From assembly GCA_947685225.1 (NCBI GenBank), contig CANTUV010000051.1, forward strand, positions 8,680,001-8,744,000: 64,000 nucleotides of DNA, read 5' to 3'. The notes under the pieces were generated by a model. It worked only from the letters and a program-made list of their open reading frames with translations, was not told where the DNA came from and did no database searches. Positions 37,501-45,883 of this stretch are shown here, piece by piece; position 1 is the first letter of the stretch, and each line of letters opens with the position of its first letter. Origin of the DNA: Garcia nutans. Taxonomy: Eukaryota > Streptophyta > Magnoliopsida > Malpighiales > Euphorbiaceae. A program made the translations under genes and the position numbers.

Positions 37501-39490
37501 AATAAAATAAAAAATAAAAACATCCCAATATTATGTTTGATCACTTGGATTATCATAACAAAATTTTTATGAAGAAAGAAATACAATTATATTCAAATTG
37601 TGTGGTTTCATAAAATATGAATCTAAATGATTCATAGTCTATGTAGCTTTTAAAAATTGCTGTATGACTAGAAGTATTAGGATGAAACCATACACGCAGT
37701 ATGATTGCTTGCCTCCTCATCTTCACTTTCTCCTTCAACAACATTGTCCTGAAAGTTTGTATCATAATATCAACACTTATCACATAAAATGAGTCATATC
37801 CAGTCATACAAAATGAAAAGAAACAATTTAAAATTAAAATAACCTGTTCCTCAAAAATCTTTGAGAGTTGCTTGGCTTTCTGTTTTTCAGCAATTTTTTT
37901 GTCCTCAAGCTTGCGGCTTCGACTAACCCATTCTAAAATCTCAGAACCAGCACCTGAATTTTTCTTTAATCTTTCTTCTTTCATCCTGAAATAACAAAAA
38001 GCTGCAGAGATAAATATCACATTACTTAAACCTAATCATGAAATCAATTTCTCATTCTTCCATTAACAGGCAATTGTACAAATTAAAATAATACTATTAA
38101 AATTAGGAAGCTTCTAGGCTATAGCAATAAGGAAATTTGTAATATAATAATAAAATTAGAGGTCATTATCTGTCTACATCATATTTTTTTCTCATCCTTC
38201 TTATATTTATAAAAATCTCTTAACATCCACATTTTTGCATATATCATGTATTGTACATATTTAAAAATTGTTTCATTTATCAACAAGAACACAATAATTA
38301 CATGGAATTTAAAAACACCGTTTTCTAATATTAACTGAACTTTTTAGGGCATTTATTTTGAAAAAAGTCACTGCAAGAGAAAATTTTGACATCATTAGTT
38401 ATAATGCATGTGTGTAGCAAATTCACCAAAGCCTGTAAAAGAATTGATCAGCTATTAACTACTCCCTAATATCTGTTATAAAAACACAATTGAAAACTTG
38501 AAAGAAAGAACTAAAAGTAAAAAATATTAGTTATAGAAAAATGAATTCATTATCAAAGAGATATTTTTAATATTTCGAATAGATGCTAACAAGTCTTAGC
38601 ATTTTATATAAGATGTTATAAGACAGATCGCAAGTTATATAACAAAAGGTATTTGTAGTTAAGTTTTAATCAAATTTGATGACATAAACATTTCAGGGGT
38701 CAAATATCATTAAGAATCACATAAAACATAAAGCTTAAGTATCTAAGAAAATTCCATGGTTAAATTGCATACATTGGCAATAAGATTTCTTGTTAAACAT
38801 TGATACCCATCAGCAATAGAGGTTTACTTACTTCAAAATGCGGTCCTCAAGTTGTGTGGCAGATGCGTTTACTCCACCAGATATTCCTTGAGCCTTTTGT
38901 TTGCCATCAGCGTCGTCGTCATCATCATCAAAAGAAGCCTTAATTTGCTTTAACACATAGCTATCCTTGTTATTTTCATTGCCTGCTTCAACTATATCAT
39001 CCTTGCTTCTATCACAGTCTTCTTCATGGCTTCTTTTTGCTGCTTTCCTTTCTTTATCATAATCATCTTCTCTCTCCCTATCCTTAGTCTTCTCTCGGTC
39101 CTTGTATTTCACTCTTTCTCTTTCCCTATCTCTACCCTTCTCCTTTCCCCTTTCCTTATCAATGTCTCTCTCCCTCTCACGTTCCTTTTCCTTCCCTCGT
39201 TCTCTCCTATCCTTCTCTCTAGATTTGTCCCTCCTATCCTTCCCACGCTCCTTATCCACATAGTCATCTTGGTCCTTGTCCAAATCTTTGGTGATATCTT
39301 CACTAATTCTTTTAGAGCGTTCTCTGTCCTTGGTTCTATGTTCATGTTCCCTATCTTCTCCCCGGCTACCTTTCTTCCTATCCTTATCTTTACTAGAATG
39401 CTTACTTGATTTTTCAATTCCGTCCTCATCATCTAGACCATCTCTCTCTTTGCGTCGTTCATACCTCGATTCAGACCGGTCCATGTCCAT
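25546..39490 (-). CDS. DOT2: SART-1 family pre-mRNA splicing factor (DOT2/MDF orthologue), 12 exons
   Basis: SART-1 (yeast Snu66) is a nuclear U4/U6.U5 tri-snRNP protein needed for spliceosome activation; Arabidopsis DOT2/MDF is required for meristem and vein patterning. CDS exons, high to low: 39490-38832, 37985-37844, 37748-37694, 37284-37168, 37070-36974, 36887-36821, 36712-36653, 36511-35887, 35381-35002, 34380-34160, 33420-33336, 25620-25546. All junctions are GT-AG and phases agree throughout; the sum is 2583 nt, 860 residues. The protein begins MDMDRSESRYERRKERDG, has a long R/D/E/K-rich N-terminal third like SR-type proteins, an acidic FDDDDDDADG run (about residue 190), then the SART-1 domain (ILEWVSRSRKLE, AGVKVLHGIEKVMEGGAVVL, FNDDPASEKKILPQYDD, KKPKKKKSLRKKEKLD, MTPKEAFRMISHKFHGKGPG) and the C-terminal LPGGLTPMLGDKK-VEHFLGIKRKSEPGN. 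Exon 4 has a tandem TAGCAG acceptor. The last intron is 7,715 bp and holds a gypsy element. Nothing suggests the gene is broken. Confidence 0.95.
25621..27770 (-). other. DOT2 last intron, 3' part
   Basis: Intronic sequence between the final exon (acceptor TTTTCAG before 25,620) and the gypsy element. No coding domain recognised. Small open frames around 27.0-27.4 kb and 27.6-27.9 kb overlap each other on both strands without homology. Confidence 0.7.
27771..28010 (+). repeat. 5' LTR (incomplete) of the gypsy element
   Basis: Aligns with the start of the 3' LTR (32,516 onward) from TGTCAAGTCC to the ATTGATTACAG region. It lacks a ~100-bp internal segment (32,620-32,720) and the pyrimidine-rich end present in the 3' copy. 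Confidence 0.75.
28051..29035 (+). pseudogene. Gypsy gag remnant with zinc-knuckle trace
   Basis: A Pro/Asn/Thr/His-rich start (28,051-28,257) leads into THFHGTNPK and WIRKCSRYFQLYGIPEK (28.3 kb), the retrotransposon gag signature. Then come DPWLDENYFLSSFVSGLSKEL (28.6 kb) and QCFKCGKRYFVEH, a half-eroded CCHC zinc knuckle (28.95 kb). Several stops and frame changes. Confidence 0.75.
29036..29990 (+). pseudogene. Gypsy protease/linker remnant
   Basis: Falls between the zinc knuckle and reverse transcriptase. A trace of the pre-RT motif is visible: PTSLPPKRIHNHEIPLKE (29.77-29.83 kb; family: lPp.R.hdH.I.L). The protease active site is not visible. A 33-bp phrase with GTGGAGTTAAAAGGCGTCAA is repeated at 29,478 and 29,526. 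Confidence 0.6.
30100..30510 (+). pseudogene. Gypsy reverse transcriptase remnant
   Basis: LRSGYHQIRIKPSNVHKTTF, then VIPFGLMNNSASFQYLIND, then FILVFFDHLQVYN, then KCSFVQTQIEYLRHVI are clear gypsy RT motifs. In the catalytic box the second aspartate of F-x-D-D is histidine (FFDH), which alone would abolish polymerase activity. Confidence 0.85.
30520..31060 (+). pseudogene. Gypsy RNase H remnant
   Basis: LKEILGLTGCYRKLVKGYG (30.52 kb) joins RT to RNase H. FILEADVSNIGIGAVLMQNN and PIAYISKALSPRNQDLS follow, then KTNHESIKYLLQQ. Stops interrupt the frame. Confidence 0.75.
31240..32340 (+). pseudogene. Gypsy integrase remnant
   Basis: Visible in order: a GDHSSIRGSYGQ-like zinc-finger trace (31.28 kb), MDFIKQLHKSEGNVTVLVVVDRLTKYAHF (first catalytic-core segment, 31.47 kb; written in part), WSKWLALTEWWYDTIFHTSL and MSPYQALYGNP (31.83-31.91 kb), then VGPVAYKLEVRPPSSIHPVF (32.2 kb), the C-terminal segment. 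Broken by several stops. Confidence 0.8.
32516..33006 (+). repeat. 3' LTR of the gypsy element
   Basis: Begins TGTTAGGACTGC after the purine tract and ends near AACACAACA. The right part is C/T-rich with an AATAAAGG motif at about 32,966, a plausible polyadenylation signal. The repeat unit is better preserved than its 5' partner. Confidence 0.75.
37281..37289 (-). promoter_or_regulatory. Tandem (NAGNAG) splice acceptor of DOT2 exon 4
   Basis: On the minus strand the acceptor reads TTTTAGCAG before ATGATCTAGC. Using TAG starts the exon at 37,284; using CAG starts it at 37,281. Both keep the frame and give HTASDDLAG or HTAYDLAG at the junction. Confidence 0.6.
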
Positions 39491-40420
39491 TGCAACCACA
39501 CAAATATTTGTATAATCACCTAAGAAGAAAATTCAGCTTCAGAAAGCTAATTCAATGAAATGCAACATTATTCTACTGCATGAGTAATTCAATGAAATTC
39601 AACATTTTCTACTGCATGAGTATTAATATCCACATTAGAGAAACAATGTCCAAAAAATCCAGAAGGAAACAGAAAACACAAACTACAAAAGCCAATTCTT
39701 AGGAACAACAAGAGGAAACTTCATTACAAACAAAACGAAAGATGAGCAAGTGATTAACAGGAAAAAACTAAAATCTAGCACAAATTGGAATTGTCATTGA
39801 GTTGAGAGAGAAAAGCTGAAAATAATGAAATTGTTAAGAAATTAAAACCTGGACTCAGCAACAGAAAAGGGCTACTAAATATACTGTCTACGGTAGCGAA
39901 TAAGAACCAGCAGATTAGGGTTAGTTTTGATGGCAAAGTTTCTCAACTCTGAGAATGAGGGAGAACAACATGGAATGCTACTGCTATTGCTAGAACCTAC
40001 AACCTCTGCCTGTGATCGGGTCGGACCGGATTTTTCTCTGACCCAATCCGATTTAAAGTTTTAAATTCTGAGTCGGGTTTGTTTTTTCCTTCCTTCTTTT
40101 CCTTTCCCGAATGTCTATCTCCGAGTAGTTTATCAGCAAAAACTTGAAACGAGTAAAAAGCTAAAACTATCAATTAAGGGTAACGAAAAAGCTAAATCCA
40201 GCAGGGCAAATGCAAAAAGCTTGTGTTCCGCCAGACAAAACCCAAAAAATAATAAAATTTTTCCCATTTCCATTAACAGAATTTTAACAAATTAAGAACC
40301 GGGATTCAGAAACAGAAATAAACCCTAAAAATAAGTAATCCAAACCTGGTTTCAGTCGAAGACCGCTGTGACAGTTAAAATAGAAGCGAGTGAGAACGAA
40401 CACCTTAGCGTATGTCAGTG
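39491..40420 (-). promoter_or_regulatory. DOT2 5' leader with probable intron, and promoter
   Basis: A good acceptor (TTTTCTTCTTAG, 39,521-39,520) lies 29 bp upstream of the ATG. Two donor-like CAG-GTTT sites lie further up, at 39,849/39,848 and 40,346/40,345, so one 5' UTR intron with alternative donors is likely. A telo-box AAACCCTAA is at 40,320-40,328 and a second related CTAACCCTA (minus strand) at about 39,915. Confidence 0.45.
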
Positions 40421-41080
40421 GAGAGGCTGAAAATTATAGAAGAATGGAACCAAATACAGAGCAGATGAACGACAAGAACGATGAGTCTAAACGAAGGAAA
40501 GAAAACCCTACTAGGAAAAGATGTAAAAGAAAAACAAAACGGAAAACGGTGTCGTCACTTACAAATAATAATAATAATAGTAACTTCAAATACGAATCAA
40601 CCCGACTTAACAAACACGTTATTTAAACCCGAAATATTAGGCCGGGTCTATTGCAATGGTTTCTTATCGGGCCATATTATTTTACAGGGCTTAATCCAAC
40701 TGATCAAGCCCGTCTGTGTTCAGATGCAAGCCCGTATTAAATCTGAAGTCTCCACATACCAACCACAAAAATAAAAGAGTAAAGTTTAAAAAAAAAAACC
40801 CACAATAATAAAAATAATGATAACAATAAATAAAATATAAAGTGTATTATAATAATTTTTTAATGCATTAATAATAGATGTTTAACTTAATTAATATAAA
40901 AATTAATAAGAGCATGGTTTTCCTTGTATATTTATATATATTATTGTACAAAATCAACGGAGAAAGACATTGTCGAGGTTAGTTAACATGTAAAATATAA
41001 TTCACAAATATAAGCAAAATGAGTATATACAAGTCCCTAAAGTCATAATTGTTCAAATGATCCTGCGAAACTAATAATTA
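40421..41080. other. Intergenic DNA between DOT2 and the Helitron
   Basis: No supported gene. Includes a short lysine/arginine-rich open frame (40,390-40,626, plus) that overlaps the expected DOT2 promoter. Confidence 0.5.
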
Positions 41081-41649
41081 TTAGTCTTAGACCCGCGCGA
41101 TATGCAGTTTTTAATTTTTTTTATATTTTATATTTTAATTATTAAATATAGTTATTATATATTATGTCATGTTTAATTTTTTTTATAAAAACATTTTTGA
41201 AGCCTTATAAAATTTAGTAGTTTCATGTTTTTTTTTTAAAAAAAAAGTAGTAGTGTCATATTGTTTTTTAGTTATAATTTTTCATTTATTTAGTTTAATT
41301 TATAATAATTTTTGGATTTAAATTTATGCTGTGGTAAGTGATTGTTTTAAGAAAACTTTTTAAATATAATTTCATTAAAATATTTTTATAGCATTGTTAT
41401 TTTATAATCAATTTAACCATAATATTATATACATATCATTGAATTTTGTTGTTGAATTAAACTTTTGAAATATATGGATTTATTTTTCCATTTAAAGTCA
41501 ATAGCTTAAATTTATGATGCTAGCATTAATTTATCAGTAGATGTTTTTTAGCATTAATTTTTGTATACTGGAGATATAATTTTTGTCAATTAATTAAACT
41601 TTTATGATGTTAGCATTAACTTATTAGTAGATGCTTTTTAGCAATATAA

Positions 41650-42200
41650 TTTTATTTTGTTTGTTGTCATTCACATTGTTTATCTGATATTCTTCTACTA
41701 TAGGATATTTATATTTCTTCTACTGTGGGATTATTTGTTTCTTTCAGAGTCGTTGTTTTCAGCAGATGTGTATAAAATATTTACTTTCATTTGTCTTAAT
41801 TTATCTTGTGATTTCTTCTTTATCCGCCATTATAGATATATCTTTAATGGCAATGACAATTTGGGGATTATTTTAAGTAACTGCCCATGTTTTTATTTAG
41901 AAAAATCTTCCATGATTGTAATATTATCAGCAAGCCTTCCAAAATGTATGGATCCGTTTAGCTGGTTTGAATTGAGGTCTCTGAAAATTACATCAAGATT
42001 TGCTAGTGAAAGATTTAAGTCAGGACTGAAACTTTCAACAGCATCCAACATTAGTGATTCATAAAGGAAAACCCAATATATGAACTTACATATAGCCAAG
42101 GTCTGGGATTCTGCTGAACTTAAGGATTGGACCTTGCAAGTTATAGTTTCTAAGACTCCTGACAAGACCAAAGAAGACAGAGATAATATGACCAACATAC
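41650..42200. other. Exon-like sequence of unknown origin inside the Helitron
   Basis: Both strands have moderate-length frames. The plus strand at about 42,077-42,198 reads NLHIAKVWDSAELKDWTLQV and onward, protein-like in composition. The minus strand at 41,893-42,198 contains NLSLANLDVIFRDLNSNQLN, faintly leucine-rich-repeat-like. I cannot say which, if either, was coding in the source gene. Confidence 0.3.
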
Positions 42201-42424
42201 TTTAATTATAATCTTGGAAACACAGTGAGCTTCAAAGAAGTGGACATTCACTGTATTTTCTTACCATTAATCCCTACACTAATGATGAAAAATATCAAAA
42301 CCACTAAGTTCTAACTCTAAATGAAAAATCCAAAATTTATAAATTTCTCAATTATTTCCACATAATTGATGCAGAGACTTACTTGTATTAAGAATATTAC
42401 ACTGAAATTGAGCGAATTTCATAA

Positions 42425-42560
42425 TTACCAACATTTTCATCGTTGACATCAGCTTCACCGTCAGCATAGGCTAGGGTTTTTGCCCTTCGTATTTGCATCT
42501 CTGGTATGCTTTTATATATGGGATTGGTTTCATTTGATGTCATTCCTTGTATATATTAAA
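42425..42560 (-). pseudogene. Captured exon of unrecognised gene
   Basis: The minus strand reads MTSNETNPIYKSIPEMQIRR followed by AKTLAYADGEADVNDENV, then a possible splice site. It looks like genuine coding sequence by composition, but I do not recognise the family, and it does not match the next part of GTF2H2. Confidence 0.35.
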
Positions 42561-42655
42561 CATAAACCAATAAGAGAGAGAGAAATTAAAAAATCCAAAG
42601 AAAATGTAACAGTTAATTAAATTCTAGAAGGTTGAAAAATCCACCAAAAACTCAC

Positions 42656-42960
42656 CTCATCCATTGCAACAGAGTATGATCCACCAGTTTCATGATAGAG
42701 ATGCTTGCACATAAACATTTTTGCAGAAAGGCCAATAACTGAGCACCTAATTTTAGATTTCTAACATTTGTGGATATTGTCCATTATATCTCCAGTATCA
42801 CAGGTACTGAGAGCAGAATACAAGATGAGAACTTCGCGATGACCATATGATGGAATTTGATCAAGATATACACTAACAAAATCTTGGGCATTCTATAGTG
42901 AGGAATGACCTGAGCATTCCAATTTGCCCATCAAAGCCTTAACATGAGACTCTAGACTCC
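42656..42960 (-). pseudogene. GTF2H2 (TFIIH p44/SSL1) gene fragment
   Basis: The minus strand reads GGSLESHVKALMGKLECSGH, then DFVSVYLDQIPSYGHREVLI, LYSALSTCDTGDIMDNIHKC, and KSKIRCSVIGLSAKMFMCKH through ETGGSYSVAMDE. This is the von Willebrand-like domain of general transcription factor IIH subunit 2, which works in transcription initiation and nucleotide excision repair. Two in-frame stops interrupt it (after SSL and after HKC). An intact donor GAG-GTGAGT follows at 42,656/42,655. The C-terminal zinc-finger and RING parts are absent, so it is a captured, dead fragment and not the working gene. Confidence 0.85.
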
Positions 42961-43241
42961 CACCTAACCAACCTGCTAATAATTTCACTAATTCTTAAAG
43001 TTACCGAAGGTATGCTGTAAATTATAAACAAAAATAACAAATGTTAGGGTAATATACTATGAGAATGAGCTCTATTATAATATATCAAGTAATTCTATAA
43101 GGGAGAAGATGAAAAGACTTCGAGTTTGAGAATAATTTTCAATCTAAGAACTCTCCATTTGAGCACATCTGAAAGCTTCAAAACTTTTGAGCAAGATCAT
43201 GCACATTACACATTGCTATCATTCAGCGGCGGAACGACCAT

Positions 43242-43267
43242 GGGGTCGTGGGGGGTCACACGACCCC
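43242..43267. repeat. Hairpin 1 of the MITE
   Basis: Arms GGGGTCGTG (43,242-43,250) and CACGACCCC (43,259-43,267), 8-nt loop, perfect. Confidence 0.85.
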
Positions 43268-43319
43268 CCCTCACCGGCAGCCAGACGTGGAGGATACTGC
43301 TTGCCGGCCTGCCTCCGTG

Positions 43320-43343
43320 GAAACTCAGCCCCCGCTGAGTTTC
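43320..43343. repeat. Hairpin 2 of the MITE
   Basis: Arms GAAACTCAGC and GCTGAGTTTC, 10 bp each, 4-nt loop CCCC, perfect. Confidence 0.9.
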
Positions 43344-43348
43344 AGTTG

Positions 43349-43388
43349 AAATTGCAGCGAGGGGTAGACGAACCCCTCGCTGCAATTT
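43349..43388. repeat. Hairpin 3 of the MITE
   Basis: Arms of 17 bp (AAATTGCAGCGAGGGGT and its complement), 6-nt loop AGACGA, perfect. Confidence 0.92.
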
Positions 43389-43404
43389 TAATATTTTTTT
43401 TTAT

Positions 43405-43450
43405 AAATTAGTCCCTGGCGAAACGGCGTCGTTTCGCCAGGGACTAATTT
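43405..43450. repeat. Hairpin 4 of the MITE
   Basis: Arms of 21 bp, perfect, core AAACG-GCGT-CGTTT with a 4-nt loop. Shares its core with hairpins 5 and 6. Confidence 0.92.
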
Positions 43451-43465
43451 TTTTTATAAATAAAT

Positions 43466-43495
43466 CCCTGGCGAAATGACGCCGTTTCGCCAGGG
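43466..43495. repeat. Hairpin 5 of the MITE
   Basis: Arms of 13 bp with one mismatch (CCCTGGCGAAATG against CGTTTCGCCAGGG), loop ACGC. Nearly a copy of hairpin 4. Confidence 0.9.
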
Positions 43496-43515
43496 GTTTT
43501 TAAAAAAAATAAATA

Positions 43516-43557
43516 AACCGGCCCAAGCGAAACGACGCCGTTTCGCTTGGGCCGGTT
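43516..43557. repeat. Hairpin 6 of the MITE
   Basis: Arms of 19 bp (AACCGGCCCAAGCGAAACG and its complement), loop ACGC, perfect. Confidence 0.92.
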
Positions 43558-43894
43558 CAAAAAATAAAAAGACCTTCTTCTTCTTCAGTCTTCTGTTCTG
43601 CCGCCCCCTCTCCCTGTCTCAGCTCCCTCTCCCCGTCTCAGCCCACTGCCAGCAGCACCACAGCCAGCCGCACCGCAGCACCGCCGACCGCTGCACCACA
43701 GCCAGCCACACCGCAGCACCGCCGACCCCCCTCGGTAAATTTCTGGTTCCGCCGCTGCTATCATTCCCAGAATGCAGCAGAAACATATACATATAGATTG
43801 GAGAAAACTCACCCGTCTAACATCCTCCAGGAGAAGCCTCTCTGTCTTTGGAAAGTCAATTTGGCCTCTCTTCTACAACCAATACAACCCACTG

Positions 43895-43927
<33 letters not shown>

Positions 43928-44761
43928 CTCAAGCCTAAAAAAGAAATCAGTTTCTTATTGACAAAATCATCTCCAATATTCGATTTTGAAAGACAGCTTG
44001 GGTAAAGCATGTTATATCCATCATTGTAAGAGAATTAAAAATGAAATATAAAATGTTGACATATAGAAGTATTAAAAATGTTAACTTACAAAAGTAGTCT
44101 AGACCCAAATCTGCGAAACAAAACCCAAACCAAGGGCGGAATGAATACTAATAACTTGCTTTGCTAACATATTCGATCTCCTCATCATTTGTCTTCTTCT
44201 TCTTGCTCTCCTCAATCCCAACTTCTCATTTTGCTTTCGAATCAAATCCTCTTCTTCCCCTCTCTCTTCACTTTCTCTAGTCCCTTTCTCTTCACCCTAC
44301 ATTAAAGCCTAATCGATACCGTTTTAGGGAATTTGCAAATACACAAGCACTTGGTGGATATCAAAATGCTCCTAAAAAAGAAAGGCAATTGATGGTAAAC
44401 AAAATGATTCATAAGTCACCAAAATGCAGCTAAGATATCAATTAAGGAGAAAAGTAAATCAAAATTCAACTATTAAAAGGAAGTAATTGGCTACCACAGA
44501 TATAAGGAAAAACCAAAGACATGAGAGAAAGAGAGAGAAATGCCATGGAGCAAATAATTTTCCATCATTGGAGAAGGAACAGCCAGAGAGCGATTGTTCA
44601 TCTCCAATTTCATAATAATTTTCCCTTTCTCTTACGCCCTTTATTGGTTTCTTTCAACTTCTCACCCTCTGCACTTTGACTCCTCAACTTCAAGACTTAA
44701 TTTCCTTTCCAACATTAAAATTCTCAGCATCCCTTTCATGGAGAAAGAAACGCATTTCTCA

Positions 44762-44902
44762 GAATACATATTAGCAACAGAGATTTTTTTGAGCATCGTT
44801 CACCGCAAAGCAAGGAGATTAATAAATGACCTTTTTTTTTCAAAATACATATAGGCAACAGAGAGTTTTTTTTTTAGCATCGTTCACCGCAAAGCAACGA
44901 GA
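44762..44902. repeat. Subterminal direct repeat of the Helitron (2 x about 57 bp)
   Basis: AATACATATTAGCAACAGAG...GCATCGTTCACCGCAAAGCA occurs at 44,762-44,818 and again, slightly changed, at 44,844-44,902, about 80 bp from the proposed Helitron 5' end. Confidence 0.85.
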
Positions 44903-45415
44903 AGCTACTATTTAGCCAAATTGCTGATGTGGCGGCGTAAAAATGATATTACAATCCTCAGTTTTTATATATTAGATATAGATAGAATGAAGAAGATAGA
45001 AAATCAAAATTAAGCTAGTTAAAGAAATAGAATAAAAAGAAATTAGCCCTTAGTATCCATCTATGCACTTTCTCATCAACCAAACAAGAATTAAACAAGT
45101 TCTGATAAAAAAAATTTTAAAAAAAATAGGAATTATACGAGAGGAGTAAGGAAAGATTGGACCTACAATGAACGTAAAGGAAAGCGAGACAAGTTAATTA
45201 ATAGCACGATAATTTTCAGTATTTCTTTTATTACCAATTTTTTGTAAATGACAATGAGAAATAGTAATATTTTTCCCACAAATATATTACTCCTGGGATT
45301 TATGATATTTTATATTATTTTAAATAAAAATAATTCATACATTAATATAATTATTATATAAAAATAGTATTATATTTATAAATATATATAGCATTAAAAA
45401 ATTTTATATTCATAT

Positions 45416-45878
45416 TGATGTTGTAGAATATCTAAGAGAGTTCTAGTTTAGACTCGGATGCTGCTGCTAATGACTCTTCTATCCTTAAGAAAAGAGAGAT
45501 AGACCGAATTTTCTGAGAGAAACTCGAATACCTAAGCCAAAATTCAATTTATCTGAATATAAAGAAAGCAATATGAGTGAAAGTCTATTTATCTATGGAG
45601 ATTTATCCCTATATATAGTCAGTGGAGAAAGATAATCTTTGAAATGTGTTAGAGTTGATTATAAATGTGTCAATGCTGTACGACGATTGTGTCGGTAAAC
45701 TGTCCACTAGAATACTAAAATTTTGGTCGCACTAGAATATTCGAAATTAGGATTCACTCCCTCTGAGAGCTCGGTCTTTAGTGTTGAGAGAACACGAACT
45801 TAGCCTGAGAGTTTGGTATTTAGTGTTGAGAGAACACGAACTTAGCCTGAGAGTTCGAGAAATGGAGGGGCAGCATCA
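45416..45878. mobile_element. Solo LTR (463 bp)
   Basis: Starts TGATGTTGTAGAATATC, ends GGGCAGCATCA, and is flanked by the 5-bp duplication CATAT (45,411-45,415 and 45,879-45,883). A TATA-like CCCTATATATAG lies at about 45,610. No internal region or partner LTR is adjacent, consistent with LTR-LTR recombination. The AT-rich duplication could occur by chance, so confidence is moderate. Confidence 0.6.
45765..45848. repeat. Tandem 42-bp duplication within the solo LTR
   Basis: Two adjacent 42-bp units sharing TTTAGTGTTGAGAGAACACG and AACTTAGCCTGAGAG, with three differences. The start of a third unit (GAGAGTTCG) follows. Confidence 0.9.
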
Positions 45879-45883
45879 CATAT

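Larger units (their letters stand above)
43224..43757. mobile_element. GC-rich hAT-type MITE with six consecutive hairpins (534 bp)
   Basis: Terminal inverted repeats CAGCGGCGGAAC are perfect at both ends and are flanked by a perfect 8-bp duplication CTATCATT (43,216-43,223 and 43,758-43,765), which places it in the hAT superfamily. It is much richer in G+C than its surroundings. Six inverted repeats lie in a row from 43,242 to 43,557 (listed separately). The right part is C/T-rich and then has a 34-bp GC-rich unit repeated twice with a 38-bp period (43,656 and 43,694). There is no transposase. The insertion lies inside the Helitron, so it is younger than that element. Confidence 0.88.
41081..44982 (-). 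mobile_element. Non-autonomous Helitron carrying captured gene fragments
   Basis: On the minus strand the 5' end reads TCTATATCTAATATATAAAA, preceded by A. The 3' end reads ATCGCGCGGGTCTAAGACTAA, followed by T. A TC start, a CTRR end, a GC-rich segment just before the end and insertion between A and T are the Helitron hallmarks; the 5' terminus also looks like those of plant Helitrons. The 3' hairpin is imperfect. No RepHel gene is visible. Inside are a broken GTF2H2 fragment, further exon-like pieces, a direct subterminal repeat near the 5' end, and a nested hAT-type MITE. Confidence 0.6.

Noticed and set aside
39026..39515. Long plus-strand frames opposite DOT2 exon 1
   Set aside because: They are the complement of the biased R/D/E/K-rich coding sequence; the minus-strand frame has the homology and the splice sites.
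40390..40774. Plus-strand gene starting MRTNTLAYVSGE
   Set aside because: Lies over the DOT2 promoter/leader, biased Lys/Arg/Asn composition, no domain. A faint resemblance to the TLAYADGEA phrase in the Helitron is too short to rely on.
41893..42198. Leucine-rich-repeat receptor fragment on the minus strand
   Set aside because: Only one short LRR-like phrase (SNQLNGSI), no neighbouring repeats; the opposite strand looks equally protein-like, so no family was assigned.
43126..43812. Several plus- and minus-strand frames in the hairpin-rich MITE
   Set aside because: They arise because GC-rich palindromes and repeats lack stop codons; proline/serine/cysteine-rich products match nothing and change frame across the hairpins.
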